35,596 nt of DNA from Chlamydiia bacterium (GTDB taxonomy: Bacteria > Chlamydiota > Chlamydiia > Chlamydiales > FEN-1388). Positions 26,025 through 33,308 of the stretch are shown here, piece by piece. The translations under genes and the position numbers were made by a program. Numbering within the stretch: the first letter of the stretch is position 1; each line of letters opens with the position of its first letter. The DNA lies in contig CAINFV010000017.1 of the NCBI GenBank assembly GCA_903848235.1, positions 1-35,596 on the forward strand, in the 5' to 3' direction. Below the pieces are notes generated by a model. That model did not search any database and had not been told where the DNA came from. It was given only the letters and a program-made list of their open reading frames with translations.

Positions 26025-27593
26025 ATGCGCGGGGCAGATCAGTTGCAGCCAGGTCATCTCGAGCGTTCAGAGGGCGTGGAGCCAGATGCTGCGAAGATGA
26101 CTGTCGCCGACTATATTCTCTTTAAGCTTCATACCTTAGGCAATACAGCCTTTCACACTGTTCGCGGCATGGAAAGCAGCCCCCTTGTATCATCGTCGCA
26201 AAAAAACAATCTCCTTGAACCCGTTTTCTGGGATAGCCTTCAAGAGGCCGTCTGGGCAGGACAAAGCATCTCTCGGTGCGATGGGTTTGGCGCTATCTTT
26301 GGATCAGAGACACTTCTACCGGCTATTCTCGACGGCCTTATCCTCAGCTCCTACGAACTTATTCCACTGCTATTCATTGTCCGTCGCTCTCTTCGAGTGG
26401 AGACAAAAGAACTCTGCGGCCTGTCTTTAAGCGTTCACGAAAAGGGACGCAAAGAGTTGCGAGCTCTCGTCAGAAGATTTTCTGCCGCCTACTTCCTCAT
26501 CGATGACAGGAGAACTGCCGCATCGCGAATCGACAAAGCGATCGACGCATCGCTCGAACTGCTGCAACCTGTTGTAATAGAGCTTCCCGACGAGGTTGCT
26601 CATAGCTACATTCCAGCTCACAGCTATCGAAAAACCGTCTTCAACTATGAAGACTGGGATCTCATCAAAAGCTGCTGGCTGACCATCCTCTCGCGTTTAG
26701 AGCAGGCACAGTCTCCTCTTTTCATCTTAGGACCCGAATGTTGGCCATCCCTTTGGCATCACACCCTCTTGATTTTAGGCGGGGAGTTTGGCGCTGATAT
26801 TATTGCGTCTGAAGCCTTGTATGGCCATTTAGGCACATATCAGCCGGAAAAATTCCAGGGCTATATCCAGCTCGACACCATCGATACTGACTTAGAAGAC
26901 TCTTTCGACAGTCTGTTTGTTTTTGGCGTGCCAAGTGACTGCAAGTGGCTTGAAACCACCGCCACACATCATGATGTATCATCAGGAGCTAGCCAGGAAC
27001 TCTTTATTTTAAATTCTAGTGGCGTTTCCTTTGGCGATGGAAGGGAATTTATGCCTCCTGTCTGCCTCAATGAATTTTTTTGCCACGCCCCGCTCATCGC
27101 AGGGACAGCATGGCCAGAGCAGAGTGTCTTTTCAGTAGATCCCATCCCTTCCTGGCTGGCCCTCATCTCCACTCTCAAGGCCCCCTCATCACCTCTGTTT
27201 GTTCCCCATGATACGCAACTTATCGCCTCACTCCTGCGGTTTTCTCCTTTCGCAAAAATTTTCATCCAACCGGAGAGTGCTGATGATTCCTGGGTGAGCG
27301 TCTCTATCGCAGCTTGGGCAAAAGGAGCTCCTTCTCATGTGATCTTTGCTGCAGGGACCATTGAATCACTGACGCACTCCTTTGGCCGCCTCCATCGTCA
27401 TCCAGTCCCTCACAATCTCATCTTTCTCCTCCACGATTCTGAAGACTCTACGCAAGAAGCCGCCGCCCTGTTGTCAGCAACTGTGTTGTCGAATGAAAAA
27501 GATGTCAATGAATGGGTCTGTCATTCAAACAGCACATCAAAACATCCAGGAGTGATCTGGATGGCGCCAGAGGAAGCAGAAAACCAGTTTTAG
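26025..27593 (+). CDS. Pyruvate/indolepyruvate decarboxylase-like protein, probably catalytically dead
   Basis: 522 aa with the three-domain layout of thiamine-diphosphate decarboxylases. The N-terminal domain begins at ~25 (MTVADYILFKLHTLGNTAFH) and ends with PVVIELPDEV. The middle domain has SPLFILGPECW and GGEFGADIIASEALYG..LGTY. A shortened C-terminal domain follows. Key residues are missing. The Glu that activates the cofactor falls on Leu72. The GDGS that starts the Mg/ThDP motif reads AGTI (443-446). The NN that ends it reads HD (470-471), at the normal spacing. About 50 residues are absent at the C-terminus. The fold is thus kept while catalysis is probably lost, so a binding or scaffold role is possible. 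The start has AAGGAT/GAAGAG upstream. The neighbours give no pathway clue. Confidence 0.7.
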   Translation: MRGADQLQPGHLERSEGVEPDAAKMTVADYILFKLHTLGNTAFHTVRGMESSPLVSSSQKNNLLEPVFWDSLQEAVWAGQSISRCDGFGAIFGSETLLPAILDGLILSSYELIPLLFIVRRSLRVETKELCGLSLSVHEKGRKELRALVRRFSAAYFLIDDRRTAASRIDKAIDASLELLQPVVIELPDEVAHSYIPAHSYRKTVFNYEDWDLIKSCWLTILSRLEQAQSPLFILGPECWPSLWHHTLLILGGEFGADIIASEALYGHLGTYQPEKFQGYIQLDTIDTDLEDSFDSLFVFGVPSDCKWLETTATHHDVSSGASQELFILNSSGVSFGDGREFMPPVCLNEFFCHAPLIAGTAWPEQSVFSVDPIPSWLALISTLKAPSSPLFVPHDTQLIASLLRFSPFAKIFIQPESADDSWVSVSIAAWAKGAPSHVIFAAGTIESLTHSFGRLHRHPVPHNLIFLLHDSEDSTQEAAALLSATVLSNEKDVNEWVCHSNSTSKHPGVIWMAPEEAENQF

Positions 27594-27650
27594 GGATTGC
27601 ATGCATCTTAGAATACCAAATATGGTACCATCCGCGCTTTCTTCGGCGCG

Positions 27651-28361
27651 TTAATCTTTAATTTGAATTGTCACGCTAACAGATTCGCCAAACGCGTCAG
27701 CTTCCGCCTTTTTTAGCTCTGCCATAATTTTTTCGTCTTCTTCGAGTATTTTATTTCTTTGTTTTTCCAAGCCTTCAATTTCAGCTGTTACCATTTTGAT
27801 TCCAGCCTCGGATTCTGCCAGAAAACGCTTCTTTTGTTGAAAAAGGTCGAGGGATTGTGCCTCTGAAATCTGTACTTCCTCAGCCTTTTGTTTTCTCTGC
27901 AAAATGGAGCCTAATTGCGCCACTTTTAAGTCGATCTCCTTATTCAGCGGCTTTAAATGCATCTTCTCTTCTGAATAATTGAGAGTTTTTTGCACAAAAT
28001 TCACATACCTTTTTGACTTGTCGTCAACGGCCAAGGCGATTTTCTTTGCAATAAGACCTATAGCGGCAGCCAGACCAACCGGAATACATGCAATGGCATA
28101 ACCAAGCGCTGTAAGTGGACCAAAGATCGGGCCAGCTATGTCAGAACCGAAAAACGCGGTACCGATACCTGCCAGCCAATGCGCAGAGATGCTCTTGGTG
28201 GCGTAAACCGTATCTACAATCAAACTTGTGTCGTCTTTTTTTGAGCTGGTAACAGTGCGCCCAAGCCAAAATGCTCGCGGCAAAGAATTACATGCATCTG
28301 CAAATTTTTCTAGCACACCTCCTTCTGGCCTGCCTTTATTAAGCAATGCTTCTATACCCAT
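27651..28361 (-). CDS. Inc-like membrane protein with coiled coil
   Basis: A 236-aa protein with no signal peptide. Residues ~60-110 form a two-lobed hydrophobic region (WLAGIGTAFFG...IFGPLTALGYAIACIPVGLAAAIGLIA), the bilobed layout typical of chlamydial inclusion-membrane (Inc) proteins secreted by the type III system. Residues ~125-225 are a strongly charged coiled coil (KPLNKEIDLKVAQLGSILQ...EIEGLEKQRNKILEEDEKI). It ends with a short beta-like tail. GGAGGT lies 7 nt before the ATG, which fixes the start. The gene converges with the PDC-like gene and is alone. Inc identity is inferred from shape only, and sequence homology was not recognised. Confidence 0.7.
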   Translation of the reverse strand: MGIEALLNKGRPEGGVLEKFADACNSLPRAFWLGRTVTSSKKDDTSLIVDTVYATKSISAHWLAGIGTAFFGSDIAGPIFGPLTALGYAIACIPVGLAAAIGLIAKKIALAVDDKSKRYVNFVQKTLNYSEEKMHLKPLNKEIDLKVAQLGSILQRKQKAEEVQISEAQSLDLFQQKKRFLAESEAGIKMVTAEIEGLEKQRNKILEEDEKIMAELKKAEADAFGESVSVTIQIKD

Positions 28362-28531
28362 AATTTTACCTCCCCGTCACTACTCTATGACATCCACCAC
28401 CATCGCAAATTTTTTTTTATTTTCAAATTAAAAATTCAACACACCAAGCTCGTTCAAAAAGGAAGGGAGGAAGTGCCTCTATAGAGGTGAAAGTTGCAGT
28501 GTTTTTGTCGTGGAAAAGGCTTGAGATTTAA

Positions 28532-28578
28532 CCATCAAAAAAACACCCCATAGTGTACTATTGGATGTTTTTTGATGG
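28532..28578 (-). terminator. Hairpin terminator of the kdp operon
   Basis: On the minus strand CCATCAAAAAACATCC pairs with GGGGTGTTTTTTTGATGG around an inner AATAGTACACTAT, a long near-perfect stem 41 nt after the kdpC stop, with a seven-T run in the second arm. A weaker imperfect extension reaches about 28517-28602. It fits the end of kdp transcription. The remainder of 28362-28619 holds nothing else that I can identify. Confidence 0.65.
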
Positions 28579-28619
28579 CTCAAAGATCGAGGCTTTAACG
28601 CGGCAAAAAAACCATAGGT

Positions 28620-29201
28620 TTAAATTGAAAAAGGATAGTGATGATCAAGCTCGCAATTGAGCCTCAGGACATTGACACTCCGTGGAAAGAGCCCAAAAAG
28701 AGATTCTTCCTCTAAATGAAAGACAAGGGCTAGAAGTTCGTCTTCAGAAACCCCTCGTGCAGTGGCTACGCGAGGCACTTGGAACAGCGCTGCTTTTAAG
28801 GAGATCTGTGGGTCTAAGCCGCTAGCAGAAGCCATGACCATATCGTCGGGCACAAGAAAAAGAGGAGCCACAACCGCACCTTTTAACGCTTGAGTCCTCT
28901 GTCCCACAGTTGCCCGAAGAGCTGCTGATGACCAAGAAAGATTAGAGGCTTTCGAAACAAGGAGCGGCAAGAACTCCTTAGGAATTGCTGAGGGGCGTGA
29001 CCAGAAATAGGCAGGCGACGAAAACGACTGGCCTACATAGTGAAGTCCCACAGTGCGGCCATGCAGGGTTACCTTATGCGCTTCTGCAGCGCCAGGGAAT
29101 AAAAGACGACCGACAGTCCAGACACACAGAGGATAGACACCGCCAAAGAGTAGGGTCGCCAAGATCAGCAGCCGTACAGAGGCTTTTATATATCGTAACA
29201 C
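28620..29201 (-). CDS. kdpC: Potassium-transporting ATPase subunit KdpC
   Basis: A 193-aa subunit that stabilises the KdpFABC complex in the inner membrane and helps bind ATP at KdpB. One N-terminal membrane helix (SVRLLILATLLFGGVYPLCVWTVG) is followed by a periplasmic or cytoplasmic domain with GRTVGLHYVGQSFSSPAYFWSRPSA, SASGLDPQISLKAALFQVPRVA and the final VNVLRLNCELD. These are standard KdpC landmarks (SGLDPHIS..A..Q..RVA). The frame is open to 29276, but AAGGAG lies 6 nt before GTG 29201 and the family begins there, so I use GTG. The start comes 13 nt after the kdpB stop, as the last gene of the operon. Confidence 0.95.
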   Translation of the reverse strand: MLRYIKASVRLLILATLLFGGVYPLCVWTVGRLLFPGAAEAHKVTLHGRTVGLHYVGQSFSSPAYFWSRPSAIPKEFLPLLVSKASNLSWSSAALRATVGQRTQALKGAVVAPLFLVPDDMVMASASGLDPQISLKAALFQVPRVATARGVSEDELLALVFHLEEESLFGLFPRSVNVLRLNCELDHHYPFSI

Positions 29202-29214
29202 CAGGAACTCCTTC

Positions 29215-31281
29215 TTATGCAAAGCACGAGACGACCATGTCAATCGCCTTGATACCGAGAAACGGGACAAATACACCCCCGGTTCCCCAAATCATTAAAT
29301 TGCGACAAAAGAGACGATGTGCATCAACAGCCCGATACCGAACCCCTTTGAGGGCAAGGGGCACCAGCGCCAAAATAATAAATGCGTTGAAAATGACACA
29401 CGAGAGGATGGCTGTCGCCCCGGAATAGAGATTCATAACATTAAAAATATTCAACTGAGGACAGATCGGCAAGAAGACAACGGGAATCATCACAAAGTAT
29501 TTCGCAACGTCATTGGCGATACTAAACGTCGTCAAAGCTCCCCGTGTCATCAGCAGCTGCTTGCCAATGCCAACTGCTTCGATGAGCTTCGTAGGGTCGC
29601 TGTCAAGGTCGATCATATTCGCAGCTTCCCGCGCTGCCTGCGTCCCACTGTTCATCGCCATGGCAACATCTGCCTTCGCCAGTGCCGGAGCATCGTTCGT
29701 ACCGTCTCCCGTCATGGCAACTCTATGGCCTTCTGCTTGAAACCGTTCTATGATACGAAGCTTCTCTTCGGGAGTAACCTGTCCGAAACACTCATCAACG
29801 CCAGCTTCTGCAGCAATGGCAACAGCGGTTAATTGATTGTCGCCAGTAATCATCACTGTCCTAATCCCCATCTTACGAAGCTGGACAAACCGCTCTTTTA
29901 ACCCAGGCTTGATGACGTCTTTTAAAAAGATGGCACCAAGGACAACGTTATTTTTTGTAACAACAAGTGGAGTTCCCCCCTTCGTGGAAATTACCTCTAC
30001 CTGTTCGACAACATCCCGTGGAACTGTATGCCCACTTTTGCGAAGCTTTGTCTCGATGGCGTCAAGAGCCCCTTTACGAAACATCCCCATGGGAGTATCG
30101 ACACCACTCATACGTGTCTTGGCAGTAAAGGGGATAAAAGACCACGTTCCTGAATCATACGATTCCTTACAGCCATATGTCTCTTTGGCTAACTTAACAA
30201 TGCTCTTTCCTTCAGCAGTATCATCGGAAATAGAGGCTATCAAAGACGCATGCGCAAGGTCTGCGATAGAGATGTTCTTTGCCGGAAAAAACTCCACAGC
30301 CTGACGGTTGCCAAGGGTAATAGTTCCTGTCTTGTCGAGAAGCAGGGTGTCGACGTCACCTGCCGCCTCAACAGCACTTGGCGTAAGAGCTAACATGTTA
30401 TGACGCACCATGCGGTCAATGCCTGCAATACCAATGGCAGGAAGCAGCCCCCCGATCGTCGTTGGGATGAGGCATACAAGCAGCGACACAACGACAAAAG
30501 GATCCAGCAGCAACCCAAGGCCAAGAAACGCGCTCTCAGTGTGAAAAAGAGGGTTGAGGGTTGCTACCACAATGAGGAAGATCAATGTAAACCCAGTAAG
30601 AACTACATGAAGAGCCTCTTCATTAGGTGTCTTACGCCGTTTTGCACCCTCAACGAGTTGTATCATCCTCTCTAAAAACCCTTCTCCGCTCCTTGCCGTG
30701 ACGCGCATCACCACCCAGTCAGAGAGAACAACTGTCCCCCCAGTAAGCGCACTGACATCCCCCCCTGATTCCCTGACAACAGGAGCGCTCTCGCCAGTGA
30801 CAGCACTCTCATCGACTAAGGCCACACCTTCAATCACTTCACCATCGCAGGGGACAATATTCCCTTTTGCCACCAGCACAAGATCGTCAACGTGAAGCTC
30901 TGAAGCGGACACGGTGTCATAGTGCTCTTTATCTTTTACATCCATCAGCCGTTTTGCTGATGTCTCTGTCTGCAGTGCACGCAGGGAAGCTGCCTGCGCC
31001 TTACCGCGCCCTTCAGCGACAGCCTCGGAAAAATTAGCAAATATCGATGTCAGCCAGAGAGACGCTAAGATCACCGTGTGAAACGCGAATGAGGGCGAGA
31101 GATGCACCCATTCCCACACCAAGAACAGCGTGAGAAGAAGGTTGACGCAAAACACCACGGCCATCGTAGGGTTTTGAAAAATCCGTCCTACCTGCAATAA
31201 CTTGCCAAAAGCCTTCGGCGCCGCCCCTCGAATCAACTCCCAGGTTGTTAATGTGATTGCCGCTCTTTTCCCATGTCTCAT
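29215..31281 (-). CDS. kdpB: Potassium-transporting ATPase subunit KdpB
   Basis: A 688-aa P-type ATPase subunit that hydrolyses ATP to drive K+ uptake by KdpFABC. It shows DKTGT with Asp316, TGES in the actuator loop (AVTGESAPVV), MTGDGTNDAPALAKADVAMAM, and the KdpB-specific FSIANDVAKYFVMIPVVF helix. The length is normal. The N-terminus before TM1 is short. A GGAG site lies before the ATG, 15 nt after the kdpA stop. It is read with kdpF, kdpA and kdpC. No key residue appears to be missing. Confidence 0.97.
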   Translation of the reverse strand: MRHGKRAAITLTTWELIRGAAPKAFGKLLQVGRIFQNPTMAVVFCVNLLLTLFLVWEWVHLSPSFAFHTVILASLWLTSIFANFSEAVAEGRGKAQAASLRALQTETSAKRLMDVKDKEHYDTVSASELHVDDLVLVAKGNIVPCDGEVIEGVALVDESAVTGESAPVVRESGGDVSALTGGTVVLSDWVVMRVTARSGEGFLERMIQLVEGAKRRKTPNEEALHVVLTGFTLIFLIVVATLNPLFHTESAFLGLGLLLDPFVVVSLLVCLIPTTIGGLLPAIGIAGIDRMVRHNMLALTPSAVEAAGDVDTLLLDKTGTITLGNRQAVEFFPAKNISIADLAHASLIASISDDTAEGKSIVKLAKETYGCKESYDSGTWSFIPFTAKTRMSGVDTPMGMFRKGALDAIETKLRKSGHTVPRDVVEQVEVISTKGGTPLVVTKNNVVLGAIFLKDVIKPGLKERFVQLRKMGIRTVMITGDNQLTAVAIAAEAGVDECFGQVTPEEKLRIIERFQAEGHRVAMTGDGTNDAPALAKADVAMAMNSGTQAAREAANMIDLDSDPTKLIEAVGIGKQLLMTRGALTTFSIANDVAKYFVMIPVVFLPICPQLNIFNVMNLYSGATAILSCVIFNAFIILALVPLALKGVRYRAVDAHRLFCRNLMIWGTGGVFVPFLGIKAIDMVVSCFA

Positions 31282-31296
31282 TACTTTTTTTTGCTC

Positions 31297-33006
31297 CTAT
31301 CCAGGAAAGAAGAGGGTCATGTGGTCAATAATAGGGCCTAAGGTAAAGACAGGCAAAAAGTTCAGTGCTCCGATAATCAAGACAACAAAACCAAACCAAA
31401 TGCCAAAAGCAAGGGTATCTGTGGCCAGCGTTCCCGCTGTCTGTGCAACATGCTTTTTCTCAACGAGCACCCCAGCGAGCGCCAACGTTAATGCTGCAGG
31501 AAGCAAACGCCCAAAGTACATGGCAAGCCCTGTCAACACGTTATAGATCGCAGCCTCTGATGAAAGCCCCGCAAACGAGCTGCCATTGTTAGCTGCGGCA
31601 GACGAAAAAGCATAGAGAGCCTCGGACATGCCATGAGGAGAGCGGTTCGAAAGCGCTTGTATTCCAGCAGAGTGGAGCAGGGCTACAGACGTCAGACAGA
31701 GGACGATAGCCGCTGGGAAAATAGCAAGCAACGCGACAGGCTTCATCTCACGAGCCTCAATTTTCTTCCCTAAATATTCAGGGGTTCGCCCTACCATAAG
31801 CCCTGCAGCAAAGACCGCGATGAGGAGAAAAACGACTGCTGTTGTCATCCCTGTCCCTATCCCTCCAAAGACCACTTCTCCTATCTCCATCAACAGTAAT
31901 GAGACGCCGCCTGATAAAGGTAGAAAAGAGGTGATAGAAGCGTTCACAGAGCCGTTTGAAGTGGCCGTTGTGCTAACAGCCCAGAAGACAGACCAAAAGG
32001 GGCCGAAACGACATTCCTTGCCTTCCATATTTCCTTCAGCCTGAAAAAGGCTATGATCACCCCCGACAAGACCTGGAAGATCTTGCCCTTCTGCATAGCA
32101 ACTAAGAAAGACAGCGCCAATAAAAAGGAGCGACATGACACTCAGAAAAAACACGCCCTGCCTCGGAGAGCGGACTAGCTCTCCAAAGGTGCGGCACAGT
32201 GCCATTGGAATGAGGAGGATAGCGATGAGCTCAACTAAATGGGACCAGATAGTAGGATTTTCAAGCGGATGGGCGCTATTGGCATTAAAAAACCCTCCTC
32301 CATTTGTCCCTAGCTGTTTGATCGCTATTTGAGAGGCGCACATGCCAACAGGAATCGTCGCTTCACTGCCTTCTAACGTCGTGTATGAGATAGCGCCTTG
32401 CGTAGACTGCGGCACTCCGCTTGCTAGTAAGAGAATCGACGTCAAGCAGGATAATGGCAGAAGGACATACACGGTAAACCGAACCAAATCCTGCCAAAAA
32501 TTCCCGATTTTGTTGGTTTCTGCTCGCCGGAAGGCTCGGGAGAGGGCGCAGAGAAGGGTAACACCAACAGATGCTGACAGAAAATTCTGCGTTGTCAACC
32601 CGAGCATCTGCACAGGCCATGACATGTGTAGCTCTGGAACGTACGACTGCCAATTGGTATTAGTCACAAAGCTGATAGCGGTGTTGAAAGCCGCATAGCC
32701 AGAAAAGTTAATAGCTCGTGGATCGAGAAACCCTAAAAGACTTTGAAAACGCAGCATGAGGAAGAGGAGGACAGCGCCACAGGTATGAAAGGCAAGCAAT
32801 GCAAAAAAATATTCCTTCCAATTCATCTCGCTTTTATATGCCGTACCGATAACAGCAGAACAGCTCTCTTCTAGCCAGGCCAGGGGCTTCAAAAAGGTAA
32901 TTTTTTCTGGCTCTTCGATCACCCGTGCGATAAACCCGCCTAAGGGCCATGCGAGGAGAACCATCATCCCCATGAACAGTACTGTGACAGCCAATGCCCC
33001 AATCAT
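31297..33006 (-). CDS. kdpA: Potassium-transporting ATPase subunit KdpA
   Basis: A 569-aa channel-like subunit that selects K+ in the inner membrane. Four pore-loop elements are visible: NTNWQSY, TNGGGFFNANSAHPLENP, ATSNGSVNAS and ANNGSSFAG. Together they form the selectivity filter of the superfamily of K+ transporters. About ten membrane helices are apparent and the length matches the family. Its ATG overlaps the stop of kdpF (ATGA, 33003-33006), so translation is coupled. The stop lies 15 nt before kdpB. Confidence 0.96.
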   Translation of the reverse strand: MIGALAVTVLFMGMMVLLAWPLGGFIARVIEEPEKITFLKPLAWLEESCSAVIGTAYKSEMNWKEYFFALLAFHTCGAVLLFLMLRFQSLLGFLDPRAINFSGYAAFNTAISFVTNTNWQSYVPELHMSWPVQMLGLTTQNFLSASVGVTLLCALSRAFRRAETNKIGNFWQDLVRFTVYVLLPLSCLTSILLLASGVPQSTQGAISYTTLEGSEATIPVGMCASQIAIKQLGTNGGGFFNANSAHPLENPTIWSHLVELIAILLIPMALCRTFGELVRSPRQGVFFLSVMSLLFIGAVFLSCYAEGQDLPGLVGGDHSLFQAEGNMEGKECRFGPFWSVFWAVSTTATSNGSVNASITSFLPLSGGVSLLLMEIGEVVFGGIGTGMTTAVVFLLIAVFAAGLMVGRTPEYLGKKIEAREMKPVALLAIFPAAIVLCLTSVALLHSAGIQALSNRSPHGMSEALYAFSSAAANNGSSFAGLSSEAAIYNVLTGLAMYFGRLLPAALTLALAGVLVEKKHVAQTAGTLATDTLAFGIWFGFVVLIIGALNFLPVFTLGPIIDHMTLFFPG

Positions 33007-33092
33007 TCAAAGTACTCCGGAAATAACAAGCTCATGAATACAAAAATAGATAAGCCAAAAAAGAATAGGGACGCGATATGCATAGGCATCAT
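33003..33092 (-). CDS. kdpF: KdpF, small stabilising subunit (29 aa)
   Basis: A 29-residue single-helix peptide, too short for normal gene calling. It is hydrophobic from residue ~6 to 24 and ends FVFMSLLFPEYFE, matching the KdpF ending (L..PE.F). KdpF sits at the KdpA/KdpB interface and stabilises the complex. Its position directly before kdpA, the ATGA overlap with kdpA (33003-33006) and the ATGA overlap with the upstream small ORF (33089-33092) support translation by coupling. The starts MM or M4 are alternatives. The length equals that of E. coli KdpF. Confidence 0.82.
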   Translation of the reverse strand: MMPMHIASLFFFGLSIFVFMSLLFPEYFE

Positions 33093-33241
33093 GACCGTTT
33101 CCCCAAAACAAAACCAAAAAAATGGCCTACAAGAACGGCACCGAACGTCATCGCCACAAAGAGACTAAACACTGCAATGTCTTCCACGTATCGTTCTTTG
33201 AACCTCAATATAAACTCGTTACTAAAGTACTTTCGCACCAT
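33089..33241 (-). CDS. Small membrane protein (50 aa) between kdpD and kdpF
   Basis: An open frame from ATG 33241 to TGA 33089. A basic N-terminus (MVRKYFSNEFILRFKERY) is followed by one membrane helix (IAVFSLFVAMTFGAVLVGHFFGFVLG) and KRS. The stop overlaps the kdpF start as ATGA, so it belongs to the operon. I do not recognise the family. No strong ribosome binding site is visible, and GTG at 33187 would give a 32-aa form that is almost only the helix. It starts 67 nt after the kdpD stop. A role as an extra Kdp accessory subunit is inference. Confidence 0.55.
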   Translation of the reverse strand: MVRKYFSNEFILRFKERYVEDIAVFSLFVAMTFGAVLVGHFFGFVLGKRS

Positions 33242-33308
33242 AATCGAATGTCGAGTTGTTCTCAATAAAGGTCTTTACTCGGCACATGCTTTAAAAGAGT
33301 TGTTCCCA

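Noticed and set aside
33089-33308. A missing histidine kinase half of KdpD after a frameshift
   Set aside because: Only about 67 nt separate the kdpD stop from the next ORF and no HisKA H-box or N/G-box motifs are visible in any frame.
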